Assembly: GCF_000661955.1 (NCBI RefSeq)
Contig: NZ_CP007597.1
Location: 2,163,605-2,227,604, forward strand
Reading direction: 5' to 3'
Source: Stenotrophomonas rhizophila
GTDB taxonomy: Bacteria > Pseudomonadota > Gammaproteobacteria > Xanthomonadales > Xanthomonadaceae
DNA: 64,000 bases
Below are positions 8,443-16,356 of this stretch, piece after piece. Each line of letters starts with the position of its first letter. Position 1 is the stretch's first letter. Below the pieces are notes generated by a model. That model searched no databases. It worked only from the letters and a program-made list of their open reading frames with translations, and was not told where the DNA came from. Position numbers and translations under genes: made by a program.

Positions 8443-8501
8443 GGCGGGATGCTCTGGCGTTCGGAAAAAATCGGAGCAACCATGCATGAACACGCAGAGG
8501 A

Positions 8502-8522
8502 TCACCCCAATAAGAGGGGTGA
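8502..8522. promoter_or_regulatory. Perfect inverted repeat upstream of the deoR-MFS operon
   Basis: TCACCCC (8502-8508) and GGGGTGA (8516-8522) are exact reverse complements separated by the 7-nt AATAAGA. An AT-rich stretch with TATAC follows at 8521-8529, and two GTGCACAT/ATGCACAT half-sites occur at about 8534-8564. This is the expected place for autoregulation by the DeoR protein. Whether DeoR or another protein binds is unproven. Confidence 0.5.
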
Positions 8523-8599
8523 ATATACACTACCGTGCACATAGGGTGCAGAAGCATGCACATCTGGCGGCGTGATTGTGCACGGTGTTGGCGGTGGCT

Positions 8600-9511
8600 T
8601 CAGTCCGCCCGCAGCAGCTCCGGCTGGATCACCCCGGCCACCCAGTCCATGAACGCGGTGACCCGATGGGGCAGGTGGCGGCGTTGCGCGTACAGCAGCG
8701 TCACCGGCATCGGTTCGGCGGCCAGCTGGGGCAGCACTTCCACCAGGGTGCCGGCGGCCAGTGCCTGGCGCACCCCCAGCCGCGGCACCTGGATGATGCC
8801 CAGCCCGGCCAGGGCGGCCGCGTTGTACCCCTCGCCACTGTTGACGGTGATCGCGCCGCGCATCGGCAGGCTGCGATAGCCGCCCTCGTCATCGGGGTAC
8901 TCGAAGCCCGGCGAACGCTGGCCGAGCGTGCCCACGTAGTGGATCAAGGCATGCGCGTGCAGGTCGGCCAGCGTACGCGGCGTGCCGCGCGTGGCCAGGT
9001 AGGCCGGGCTGGCGCAGTTGACGATCTGCATGGCGCCCAGTGGGCGTGCCACCAGCGTGTTGTCGTCCAGGCTGCCCACCCGCAGCACGCAGTCGAAGCC
9101 TTCGCGCACCAGATCCACGCGGCGATCGGTGCCGCTCAGCTCCATCTCCAGCCCCGGGTGCCGCGCAAGAAAGCCGGGCAGGTGCGGGATCACCAGCTGC
9201 CGGGCCAGGCCGCTGGACATGTCCACCCGCAGCCGGCCCTTGAGCTGGCTGGTGTCGCGGCGGAACATGCCCTGCAGCTCTTCCATGTCATCCAGCAGGT
9301 CGCGGGCGCGCTGCTGGAACTGCAGGCCGTCGGCACTCAGTCGCACCCGGCGGGTGGTCCGGTGCAGCAGCTGCACGCCCACCTCCGCCTCCAACCGCTG
9401 CACGGCCAGCGAGACGCTGGCCTTGGGCAGGCCCAGGCTGTCGGCAGCGCCGGTGAACGAGCCCAGTTCGGCGACGCGCAGGAAGCTGCGTAGTTGGTCC
9501 AGGCGATCCAT
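8600..9511 (-). CDS. LysR-family transcriptional regulator
   Basis: A 303-residue LysR protein with helix-turn-helix SFTGAADSLGLPKASVSLAV near residues 18-37 and a full effector domain. It resembles the subgroup related to DsdC/PecT-like 'LTTR_CrgA' regulators that control neighbouring oxidoreductases. It is divergent from the SDR gene at 9614 with about 100 bp between the starts. A TGTTC/GAACA repeat lies just before its start codon. It probably controls the SDR gene and itself. Confidence 0.88.
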   Translation of the reverse strand: MDRLDQLRSFLRVAELGSFTGAADSLGLPKASVSLAVQRLEAEVGVQLLHRTTRRVRLSADGLQFQQRARDLLDDMEELQGMFRRDTSQLKGRLRVDMSSGLARQLVIPHLPGFLARHPGLEMELSGTDRRVDLVREGFDCVLRVGSLDDNTLVARPLGAMQIVNCASPAYLATRGTPRTLADLHAHALIHYVGTLGQRSPGFEYPDDEGGYRSLPMRGAITVNSGEGYNAAALAGLGIIQVPRLGVRQALAAGTLVEVLPQLAAEPMPVTLLYAQRRHLPHRVTAFMDWVAGVIQPELLRAD

Positions 9512-9515
9512 GGAT

Positions 9516-9534
9516 TGTTCGTCATTGGTGAACA
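9516..9534. promoter_or_regulatory. LysR-type T-N11-A dyad between divergent genes
   Basis: TGTTC (9516-9520) and GAACA (9530-9534) are separated by 9 nt, giving a TTC-N9-GAA dyad of the LysR-box kind. It starts 5 bp upstream of the LysR start codon and about 80 bp upstream of the SDR gene. Binding by the adjacent LysR protein is an inference. Confidence 0.35.
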
Positions 9535-9613
9535 GTCAAATCAGGATCGCGCGGTTTATGCGCTCTCGCAAGATCAATAGTCTGTACCCACACCCTACCG
9601 CTGGAGAAACGAC

Positions 9614-10375
9614 ATGAGCAGCTCCCCCCGTATCGTTCTGGTCACTGGCGGCAGCCGCGGGCTGGGCCGCAACGCCGCGCTCGCGCTGGCCGCCGATGGC
9701 GCCGATATCGTGATCACCTACCGCAGCCAGGCCGACGCCGCCCGGCAGGTGGTCGCCCAGATCGAAGCGCTCGGCCGCCGTGCCACGGCCTTGCCGCTGG
9801 ATGTCGCCGACAGCGGCAGCTTCGCCGCGTTCGCCGACCAGCTGCGTGACACCCTGCAGGGGTGGGGCGCCACGCAGTTGCAGGGCCTGCTCAACAACGC
9901 CGGCGAAGGCTTGTACGCGAGCATCGCCGAGACCACGCACGAACAGTTCGACCACGCCGTGGCTGTACATCTGAAGGGGCCGTACTTCCTCACCCAGGCG
10001 CTGCTGCCGCTGATCGCCGATGGCGGGCGCATCCTCAACGTGTCCAGCGGGCTGGCGCGCTTCTCGCTGCCGGGCAGTTCGGCCTACGCGATGATGAAGG
10101 GCGGCATCGAAGTGTTCACCCGGTACCTGGCCAAGGAGCTGGGCGCGCGCGGGATCAGCGCCAACACGCTGGCACCGGGCGCGATCGCCACCGATTTCGG
10201 CGGCGGCCGCGTGCGCGACGACGAGCACGTCAACGGCATGGTGGCCTCGATCACCGCACTGGGGCGCGCCGGCCAGCCCGACGACATCGGACCGGTGGCG
10301 GCGGCACTGTTGTCGCCGTCGACGGCCTGGATCAATGCGCAGCGGGTGGAGGCGTCGGGCGGCATGTTCGTCTGA
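9614..10375 (+). CDS. Classical short-chain dehydrogenase/reductase
   Basis: A 253-residue SDR with the cofactor loop TGGSRGLG at residues 11-18, the NNAG motif, a Ser followed by YAMMK as the Y-x3-K catalytic pair, and a C-terminal glycine segment (VEASGGMFV). The residues after the second strand (TYRSQAD) suggest NADP(H) preference. The substrate is unknown. It is divergent from the LysR gene at 8600-9511 and ends just before a rho-independent terminator. Confidence 0.9.
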   Translation: MSSSPRIVLVTGGSRGLGRNAALALAADGADIVITYRSQADAARQVVAQIEALGRRATALPLDVADSGSFAAFADQLRDTLQGWGATQLQGLLNNAGEGLYASIAETTHEQFDHAVAVHLKGPYFLTQALLPLIADGGRILNVSSGLARFSLPGSSAYAMMKGGIEVFTRYLAKELGARGISANTLAPGAIATDFGGGRVRDDEHVNGMVASITALGRAGQPDDIGPVAAALLSPSTAWINAQRVEASGGMFV

Positions 10376-10382
10376 GTGACGG

Positions 10383-10410
10383 GGCGTGCGCGAACGTGCG
10401 CACGCCTTTT
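10383..10410 (+). terminator. Rho-independent terminator after the SDR gene
   Basis: GGCGTGCGC (10383-10391) and GCGCACGCC (10398-10406) form a 9-bp GC-rich stem with a 6-nt loop, followed by TTTT (10407-10410). It begins 8 bp after the SDR stop. Confidence 0.8.
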
Positions 10411-10510
10411 GCAGGGTCAACGGCTGCAAACGGGTCGCATTCGCAGTTCGCGGCTATCATGGCGTTCCTGATGCCTGCGTGCCGAGCCAGATTTGAACGC
10501 CACTCCACCG

Positions 10511-10822
10511 ATGACCCCCATGGGTCGAGTCTTCGCCACCGTTGCCTTCATTGAAGCGCTCACCTGGGCCGGCCTGCTGGTCGGCATGTACTTCAAGTAC
10601 CACGCCGCCGATCCCACCCCGATCGGCGTACGCGTGTTCGGGCCGCTGCACGGGTTCGCCTTCATGGCCTACGTGGTGGTGACGGTGCTGGCCGCGGTGC
10701 GGCTGCGCTGGCCGTGGTGGGCGGCAGGGCTGGCGCTGCTGGCTGCGGTTCCGCCGCTGGTGACGTTGCCGTTGGAGTGGTGGTTCAAGCGGCGGGGGTT
10801 GCTGGGCCGTCGGGTGGGGTGA
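10511..10822 (+). CDS. DUF3817-type small membrane protein
   Basis: A 103-residue protein with three hydrophobic segments and the layout of DUF3817 proteins: an N-terminal helix with FIEALTWAGLLVGMYFKY, the central GPLHGFAFMAYV motif, and a C-terminal basic tail after LPLEWWFKRR. It is an inner-membrane protein of unknown role. ATG 10511 is used; an upstream TTG (10493) and a downstream ATG (10520) are also in frame, and none has a clear ribosome site. Its stop overlaps the first copy of the 211-bp tandem repeat. Confidence 0.8.
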   Translation: MTPMGRVFATVAFIEALTWAGLLVGMYFKYHAADPTPIGVRVFGPLHGFAFMAYVVVTVLAAVRLRWPWWAAGLALLAAVPPLVTLPLEWWFKRRGLLGRRVG

Positions 10823-11653
10823 TTTGCGGGCGCTGGCTCCGTTTTTGGGTCATGCGCGCAATGTGCGTGCCACGGCTATCGGCGGTCGTTTGGGAACCGA
10901 CCCTACCGGAGAGATGCTTGAACCCGGTGGCTGGTAGGGTCGAACCTTGGTCGACTGCCCGTGGTGCTTCACCATTCGGTGGCGACATGACGTTCGAACG
11001 CAGACCGGTTTTGTTGTGCGGTTCGGTTGCGTGATTGCAGGCGCGGCTTCGTTCCGGGGTCATGCGTGCAACGCGCGTGGCACGGTTATCGGCGGTCGTT
11101 TGGGAACCGACCCTACCGGAGAGATGCTTGAACCCGGTGGCTGGTAGGGTCGAACCTTGGTCGACTGCCCGTGGTGCTTCACCATTCGGTGGCGACATGA
11201 CGTTCGAACGCAGACCGGTTTTTGTTGTGCGGTTCGGTTGCGTGATTGCAGGCGCGGCTTCGTTCCGGGGTCATGCGTGCAACGCGAGTGGCACGGTTAT
11301 CGGCGGTCGTTTGGGAACCGACCCTACCGGAGAGATGCTTGAACCCGGTGGCTGGTAGGGTCGAACCTTGGTCGACTGCACGTAACGGCTCACCGTTCGG
11401 TGGCGACATGACCATCGAACGCAGGCTGGTTTTTCGGCATGCGGTTCGGTTGCATGATTGCAGGCGCGGCATCGTTTCCGGGTCATGCGTGCAACGCGCG
11501 CGGCGCGGTTATCGGCGGTCGTTTGGGAACCGACCCTACCGGAGAGATGCTTGAACCCGGTGGCTGGTAGGGTCGAACCTTGGTCGACTGCACGTAACGG
11601 CTCACCGTTCGGTGGAGACATGACCATCGAACGCAGGCTGGTTTTTCGGCATG
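10821..11653. repeat. Tandem array, about 3.9 copies of a 211-bp non-coding repeat
   Basis: Copies run 10821-11032, 11033-11243, 11244-11455 and 11456-11653 (the last truncated). All share TTGGGAACCGACCCTACC and later GGTAGGGTCGAACCTTGG, which are partly inverted relative to each other; the second half looks like a GTAG-headed REP unit. Copies 1-2 share one 3' half and copies 3-4 another, while the 5' halves of copies 2 and 3 are almost identical, as expected from unequal crossing-over. Open frames of about 100 residues on both strands are by-products of the repeat; none has a ribosome site or recognisable domain. Copy 1 starts at the DUF3817 stop and copy 4 ends 9 bp before the thioredoxin stop. 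No gene is seen here. Confidence 0.92.
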
Positions 11654-11661
11654 ACCAGGGG

Positions 11662-11994
11662 TTACGTTGCCATGGCGGCCGCGAGGGCGTCGCCGATCTG
11701 CTTCGGCGACTGGTAACCGGCCAGCCGCGCTACTTCGTGTCCGTCACGGACCAGCAGCAGGGTGGGTGTCTGGCGCAGGCCCAAACTGCGGAAGAACACT
11801 TCGCCGATGGTTTCCAGGTGGACCTTGAGCAGCACGATGCCGGCGGCGCGCGGTGAATCGGCGATGCTGGTCAGCGACATGTCCAGCATGCGGCAGCCAG
11901 GGCAGTTGTCCTTGTGGAAATCCACCAGCACGGTGGGATGGTCGCGAAGGGCGGTGTGGTAGGCGTCAGGCGTGGCGGCGTGCAGGATCTGCAT
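11662..11994 (-). CDS. Thioredoxin-fold protein of the nrd operon
   Basis: A 110-residue thioredoxin-like protein without a signal peptide. The redox motif is C31-P-G-C34 (DNCPGCRML) instead of WCGPC, and a cis-proline segment QTPTLLLV follows. The start overlaps the end of the flavodoxin gene by 29 bp, so it is the last gene of nrdA-nrdB-flavodoxin-thioredoxin. It is probably the dedicated dithiol donor of the NrdA C-terminal Cys pair. Glutaredoxin-like behaviour is possible given the altered active site. Confidence 0.85.
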   Translation of the reverse strand: MQILHAATPDAYHTALRDHPTVLVDFHKDNCPGCRMLDMSLTSIADSPRAAGIVLLKVHLETIGEVFFRSLGLRQTPTLLLVRDGHEVARLAGYQSPKQIGDALAAAMAT

Positions 11995-12445
11995 GGGTAG
12001 CGGTCTCGATGCGGGCCAACACGGTGTCGGTCCACTGGTGGATGGCGTGGGTATCGGCCTGCCCGTGCGGCATCTGCTCGATTTCCAGCACCGGGTGCGG
12101 CGAGCCGAAGAAGCGTGCCAGGCGATGCGCGGCGCCGCAGTAGTACTCCGGGCCCCATTGCGTTTCGCCGGTGCCGAACACGGCCACGCCAAGGCCGGGC
12201 GGCAGCCCGGCGGTGTCGCGCAGCGTGGCCACGAAGGCTTTCATCTCCGCCGGGGTCCGGCCGGCGTTGTCGGTCCAGCAGCCCAGCAGCAGCGCATCGC
12301 GTGGCTGTGCCAGCGCGGCAGCGGTATCGCCGTCCACGTCCAGCAGCTGCAGCGGGTGGCCCAGGGCCTGGCAGCGTGCCGCGACCAGCCGCGCCACCTC
12401 GCGCGTGTTGCCGCTCAGCGATGCATAGGCAAGCAGGATGCGCAT
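11966..12445 (-). CDS. Flavodoxin of the nrd operon
   Basis: A 159-residue flavodoxin with the N-terminal FMN-phosphate loop ASLSGNTREVA and FMN-ring loops around CWTDNAG and FGTGETQWGPEYYCGAA. It lies 7 bp after nrdB and overlaps the thioredoxin gene. In this operon it most likely delivers electrons for assembly or repair of the NrdB diiron-tyrosyl cofactor, analogous to NrdI in class Ib systems, though it is not obviously NrdI. It could instead serve general low-potential electron transfer. Confidence 0.85.
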   Translation of the reverse strand: MRILLAYASLSGNTREVARLVAARCQALGHPLQLLDVDGDTAAALAQPRDALLLGCWTDNAGRTPAEMKAFVATLRDTAGLPPGLGVAVFGTGETQWGPEYYCGAAHRLARFFGSPHPVLEIEQMPHGQADTHAIHQWTDTVLARIETATHADPARRHA

Positions 12446-12452
12446 GGGCGGT

Positions 12453-13493
12453 TCACAGGTCGTCGAAGCCGTTGTCCGAATTGGTCTTCTTGTAACTGGC
12501 GTTGCGCATCTCGAAGAAGTCGGTCTTGGTCTCGGTGAAATTGTCGGCGTAGGCCTTGATCCACGGCATCACGTTGACGTTGGTGTCGCTGTACAGCTTC
12601 TCGATGCCGAGCATGCCGGCCATCTTGTTGGCGCGGTACTTCACGTAACGGATCATCTCGTCCACGTCGATGCCATCGATACCGTCCAGCACCTCGCCGG
12701 TCCAGCGCGTTTCCAGCGCGATGGCATGCTCGAATGCATCGTGCACGTAAGCGGTGAGCTGGTCGCCCTGAAGCTGCTGGTTCTCGCCGATGATGGCGCG
12801 GATCAGTTCGCTGATGAACTTGGTGTGGGCCAGTTCGTCGCGGTTGATGAAGCTGATGATCTTGCCGGTGCCGGTCATGCGGTTCTGGCGGACCAGGTTG
12901 TAGAAAAACGCGAAGCCGGAATAGAAGTTGATGCCTTCCAGGATCGAGGACTGGATCAGCGACCGGATCAGGGTCTCGGCGGTCTTCTCGCGCATGAAGT
13001 CGTCGTAGGACTGCATGATCGGCTGGTTGCGCGCCAGAATGGTGGGATGCGTGCGGGCGATTTCGAACACGCGGTTCTGGTCGGCCAGCCCGGCGATGGA
13101 GGCCAGTACGTAGCTGTAGCTCTCGTTGTGGATCACCTCCTGCTGGCCGATGATCGCGGCGTTGGCGTGCGCGGCCGGGTCGGTGATGTACTCGGCCACG
13201 TTGTAGATGAAGCGGGTCTGCGGGGAATCGAGCGTGGCCAGCAGGCCGATGATCGAATCGTAGGCGTTCTTTTCGCGCGCATTGAGCTCGCCGTAGCCGC
13301 GCGCGTCGCCCTTCATGTCCACTTCGTCGGGGATCCAGAAGTTGGTCGACAGCTCCTTGTAGGCCCGGTAGAAGGACGGGTAGGGGATGTCATTCCAGTT
13401 CAGGATGCCGCTGGTGCGGCCGTTGATGATGCCGGTGGAGCGGTTGGGGTGGCGCGGTTCGAGGATCTTGATGCGTTCCAGCGGTGTTGCCAT
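12453..13493 (-). CDS. nrdB: Ribonucleotide reductase class I beta subunit
   Basis: A 346-residue R2 protein. The diiron ligands are visible: D89 in LATLDSPQTRF, E119 and H122 in QQEVIHNESYSY, with Y126 in the position of the radical tyrosine (E-x2-H-x3-Y), and the second set in EGINFYSGFAFF and INRDELAHTKF. It generates the tyrosyl radical used by NrdA to reduce ribonucleoside diphosphates. The C-terminus SDNGFDDL should dock to NrdA. It lies 81 bp downstream of nrdA; two REP palindromes occupy that gap. Confidence 0.95.
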   Translation of the reverse strand: MATPLERIKILEPRHPNRSTGIINGRTSGILNWNDIPYPSFYRAYKELSTNFWIPDEVDMKGDARGYGELNAREKNAYDSIIGLLATLDSPQTRFIYNVAEYITDPAAHANAAIIGQQEVIHNESYSYVLASIAGLADQNRVFEIARTHPTILARNQPIMQSYDDFMREKTAETLIRSLIQSSILEGINFYSGFAFFYNLVRQNRMTGTGKIISFINRDELAHTKFISELIRAIIGENQQLQGDQLTAYVHDAFEHAIALETRWTGEVLDGIDGIDVDEMIRYVKYRANKMAGMLGIEKLYSDTNVNVMPWIKAYADNFTETKTDFFEMRNASYKKTNSDNGFDDL

Positions 13494-13530
13494 GCGGGTG
13501 TCCTGGTTGTCGGTTACGTGCGTTTGCCTG

Positions 13531-13582
13531 GTTGCCGGCCAGCGGCCGGCACTACCGCTGACGACCTGCGGTCGTCAACTAC
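13531..13582. repeat. Two REP palindromes between nrdA and nrdB, one overlapping the nrdA stop
   Basis: Units at 13531-13555 (GCCGGCC/GGCCGGC stem) and 13558-13582 (GACGACC/GGTCGTC stem) both end in CTAC on the + strand, that is, start with GTAG in the nrd direction. The second unit supplies the last nrdA codons: GGT AGT TGA contains its GTAG head and the start of its stem. The hairpins sit in the nrdA-nrdB intercistronic RNA and could tune the relative amounts of the two subunits. Confidence 0.8.
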
Positions 13583-15950
13583 CGCACCATTCGCATTCGT
13601 CGATGTCGATGTCGTTGGAGCGCACGTAGTAGGTGGTTTTCAGGCCTTCGCGCCACGCGCTCATGTGCAGGGCGAGCAGGGTGCTGGCGCGGATGGTGCT
13701 GGGCACGTACAGGTTGAAGCTGATCGACTGGTCCACGTGGCGCTGGCGGCGCGCGTTCTGGCGGATGCTGGCGAACTGGTCCAGCCGGTAGGCGCCTTTT
13801 TCGTAGTACGGGTAAGTGTCCAGCGACAGCCCGGGCGCGGCCACGGGGCGGCGGAAGTCCTTCTTTTCCTCGTAGTAGAACGCCCCGTACACCGGGTCGA
13901 TGGAGGCGCTGGAGCCGGCGATCTGCGCGGTGCTCATGTTCGGCGCTACCGCCAGCAGCCAGCCGTTGCGCAGCCCGTGCACGCTGACCTGCGCGGCCAG
14001 TTCCTGCCAGGCCGGGCTGTCGTAGTGGCGCGCGCGGAAGTACTCGCCGGTCTGCCAGTCGCTGCCCACGAAGGTGCTGTAGCGGCCCTTTTCCTCGGCC
14101 AGGCGCATGCTGGCCTGGATGGCCAGGTAGTTGATGCGCTCGTACAGGCTGTCGGCATAGTCTTCGGCCTGGGTGTCGTTCCAGTCGATCTGTTTCAGCG
14201 CCAGCAGGTGGTGCCAGCCGAAGGTGCCCAGCCCGATCGCGCGGTACTTGCGGTTGGTGATGGTGGCCTGCGGCACCGGCAGCTGGTTGAGGTCGATCAC
14301 GTTGTCGAGCATTCGCACCTGGATCGGCACCAGCCGCTCCAGAACATCGCTGGACAGCAGGTCCGGCGCCGCAGTGACCGCACGCCCCAGGTTGATCGAG
14401 GACAGGTTGCACACCACGAAATCGCCGGCCTGGCGGGTGGTGACGATCTGGTCGCCACTGATCATCTCCTGCATCAGCCGGGTGGGGCTCATGTTCTGCA
14501 GGATCTCGGTGCACAGGTTGCTGGAGTACACCTTGCCGGCGTGCTTGTTCGGGTTCATCCGGTTCACTTCGTCCCGGTAGAACATGAAGGGATTGCCGGT
14601 CTCCAGCTGGCTGACCATGATCCGCTTGAACAGGTCGATGGCCTTGATCGTGCGGCGGCTGATGCGTTCGTCGGCCACCACCTCGGCGTAGCGGTCGCGG
14701 AAGCTGCCCTGGCCGCGTTGTTCGTCATGGAATTCCTGCAGGTACCAGCCCTTGATCCGCTTCACTTCGTACGGATCGAACAGGTACCAGTCACCGCGCC
14801 GCTCCACCGCCTCCATGAACAGGTCGGGCAGGCACACCGAGGTGAACACATCGTGCGCGCGCAGGCGCTGGTCGCCATTGTTCAGGCGCAGGTCCAGGAA
14901 GCTCTCGATGTCGCGGTGCCATACATCCAGGTATACCGCGATGGCGCCCTTGCGCTGGCCAAGCTGGTCCACGCTGACGGCGGTGTTGTTGAGCTGCTTG
15001 ATCCACGGCACCACGCCGCCGGACGAATTGGCCACGCCGCGGATCGCCGCCCCGGCCGAGCGCACGTAGCCCAGGTATGCGCCCACACCGCCCCCGTGCT
15101 TGGACACGCGGGCCACGTCGGTGTTGGAGTCGTAGATGCCCTGCAGGCTGTCGTCCACGGTGTCGATGAAGCAGGACGACAGCTGCCCGCCGGTCTTGCC
15201 GGCATTGGCCAGGGTGGGCGTGGCCACGGTCATGTACAGGTTGGACAGGGCCCAGTAGGCCTCGCGCACCAGCCGCATGCGCCGCGCGCGGGTGCGGTCG
15301 CCACTGAGGTGTTCGTTCTGCATCAGGTACAGCGCGATGGTGAGCCAGCGCTCCTGCGGCAGTTCGTACACCGCCCGCGACGGGTCGGTGGCCAGGTAGC
15401 GGGTGGCCAGCAGGTACAGGCCGTTGTAGGCGAACAGCAGGTCGCGCTCGGGGTCGATCATCGCCCCGGCCTCCTCCAGTTCTTCCTTGGAATACGCCTT
15501 CAGGATGTCGATCGAGTAGACGTTGCGATCGGCCAGGCTTTCCTGCAGCCCCACGTACGAGCCGTACTTGAGGCTGGCGTCGTAGAAGCGGTTCTTGCTG
15601 GCGCGCTTGTACAGGCGGCGCAGGTACAGCCGCGCGGCGAAGTGCTCCCAGTCCGGCGCCACCAGGTCGATACGCGATTCGGCTTCGCGGATCAGCAGGT
15701 CCACCAGTTCGTCGGCGCTCAGCTGTTCGCGCCGATGCACCAGCGCCAACACGGCGCGTTGGTAATCGGCCAGGTCCAGCTGCGGAAACTCGGCGTGCAC
15801 GGCCTGGATCGAGCGCAGCAGGCGGGCCTGCTCGAACGGCATGCGCCGGTTGCCGCCTTCCTTGCTGATCCACAGGCCATCGCCACTGCTGGCAACGGTG
15901 GATTCCAGTGCGGCGGCGGCGTGGGTAAGGGTGCTGTCTTCGGTGATCAT
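13575..15950 (-). CDS. nrdA: Ribonucleotide reductase class I alpha subunit
   Basis: A 791-residue R1 protein. An N-terminal segment (GLWISKEGGNRRMPFEQARLL onward, about 20-95) looks like an ATP-cone allosteric domain. The radical-site Cys is C480 in SSNLCTEIL, an active-site Cys lies in GGQLSSCF, and the C-terminal shuttle pair is C786-E-W-C789. It reduces ribonucleotides to deoxyribonucleotides with NrdB. ATG 15950 (MITEDSTL) is chosen over an in-frame start at 15995. The final codons and stop lie inside a REP element. Two NrdR-like boxes are about 210-255 bp upstream. Confidence 0.95.
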   Translation of the reverse strand: MITEDSTLTHAAAALESTVASSGDGLWISKEGGNRRMPFEQARLLRSIQAVHAEFPQLDLADYQRAVLALVHRREQLSADELVDLLIREAESRIDLVAPDWEHFAARLYLRRLYKRASKNRFYDASLKYGSYVGLQESLADRNVYSIDILKAYSKEELEEAGAMIDPERDLLFAYNGLYLLATRYLATDPSRAVYELPQERWLTIALYLMQNEHLSGDRTRARRMRLVREAYWALSNLYMTVATPTLANAGKTGGQLSSCFIDTVDDSLQGIYDSNTDVARVSKHGGGVGAYLGYVRSAGAAIRGVANSSGGVVPWIKQLNNTAVSVDQLGQRKGAIAVYLDVWHRDIESFLDLRLNNGDQRLRAHDVFTSVCLPDLFMEAVERRGDWYLFDPYEVKRIKGWYLQEFHDEQRGQGSFRDRYAEVVADERISRRTIKAIDLFKRIMVSQLETGNPFMFYRDEVNRMNPNKHAGKVYSSNLCTEILQNMSPTRLMQEMISGDQIVTTRQAGDFVVCNLSSINLGRAVTAAPDLLSSDVLERLVPIQVRMLDNVIDLNQLPVPQATITNRKYRAIGLGTFGWHHLLALKQIDWNDTQAEDYADSLYERINYLAIQASMRLAEEKGRYSTFVGSDWQTGEYFRARHYDSPAWQELAAQVSVHGLRNGWLLAVAPNMSTAQIAGSSASIDPVYGAFYYEEKKDFRRPVAAPGLSLDTYPYYEKGAYRLDQFASIRQNARRQRHVDQSISFNLYVPSTIRASTLLALHMSAWREGLKTTYYVRSNDIDIDECEWCGS

Positions 15951-16159
15951 TGTCAGTCCATGCGGTACGCAGGAGTCGCGTCGCGATGCGGGCATCGCGA
16001 CGAACGGGCGGGCGTCATGGAGGCAGGGGGATCATCCCCGGAAGGGTCCGGGTAATACGCTCGCTTCCAGGCGCTGTTCGGGCGGTCATGCCGGGCGGCC
16101 GGGGTGGCCTGCAGGGGCATGACGGGGAACCGGGCCTGGCGGAAGCGGGGAGCCGATGA

Positions 16160-16204
16160 ACACAACATAGTGTGGGTCTGCCTCATCGTCAACATCATAT
16201 GTTG
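16160..16204 (-). promoter_or_regulatory. Pair of NrdR-box-like palindromes upstream of nrdA
   Basis: Box 1 has ACAC (16160-16163) and GTGT (16170-16173) around AACATA. Box 2 has CAACAT (16190-16195) and ATGTTG (16199-16204) around CAT. The centres are about 30-31 bp apart, three helical turns, which is the spacing known for paired NrdR boxes, and both resemble the ACA-AT-rich-TGT consensus. NrdR, the ATP/dATP-sensing repressor of nrd genes, is the expected ligand. In the 402-bp gap 15951-16352 no gene is seen; it holds these boxes and the REP pair at 16255-16356. Confidence 0.7.
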
Positions 16205-16254
16205 GGTTGAGGCGGTCACCAGCGTGACCAAACGCCGCAGCCGATCGCTCCCCG

Positions 16255-16356
16255 GTAGAGCCGACCGTTGGTCGGCTGCAGTTCGCCTGATCGTTGATAG
16301 ACACACGGCGGCAACACGCCGCACACCGACGGCAGCCGACCAACGGTCGGCTCTAC
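16255..16356. repeat. Inverted pair of GTAG REP elements
   Basis: Unit 16255-16279 begins GTAGAGCCGACC and reads GGTCGGCTGC at its far end; unit 16332-16356 is its reverse complement and ends CTAC. The two are 52 bp apart, so the whole segment can fold into a long cruciform or two hairpins. The right-hand unit overlaps the DASS stop codon: its GTAG head supplies the TAG. Confidence 0.85.

Noticed and set aside
10860..11630. Open frames of 97-137 codons in the 211-bp tandem repeat
   Set aside because: They repeat with the DNA unit on both strands, lack ribosome sites and domains, and read through REP hairpins.
12438..16055. A 1205-codon open frame on the + strand
   Set aside because: It lies antisense to nrdB and nrdA, whose catalytic residues are intact. 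Its composition (His/Gln/Val-rich) is typical of a mirror frame in GC-rich DNA.
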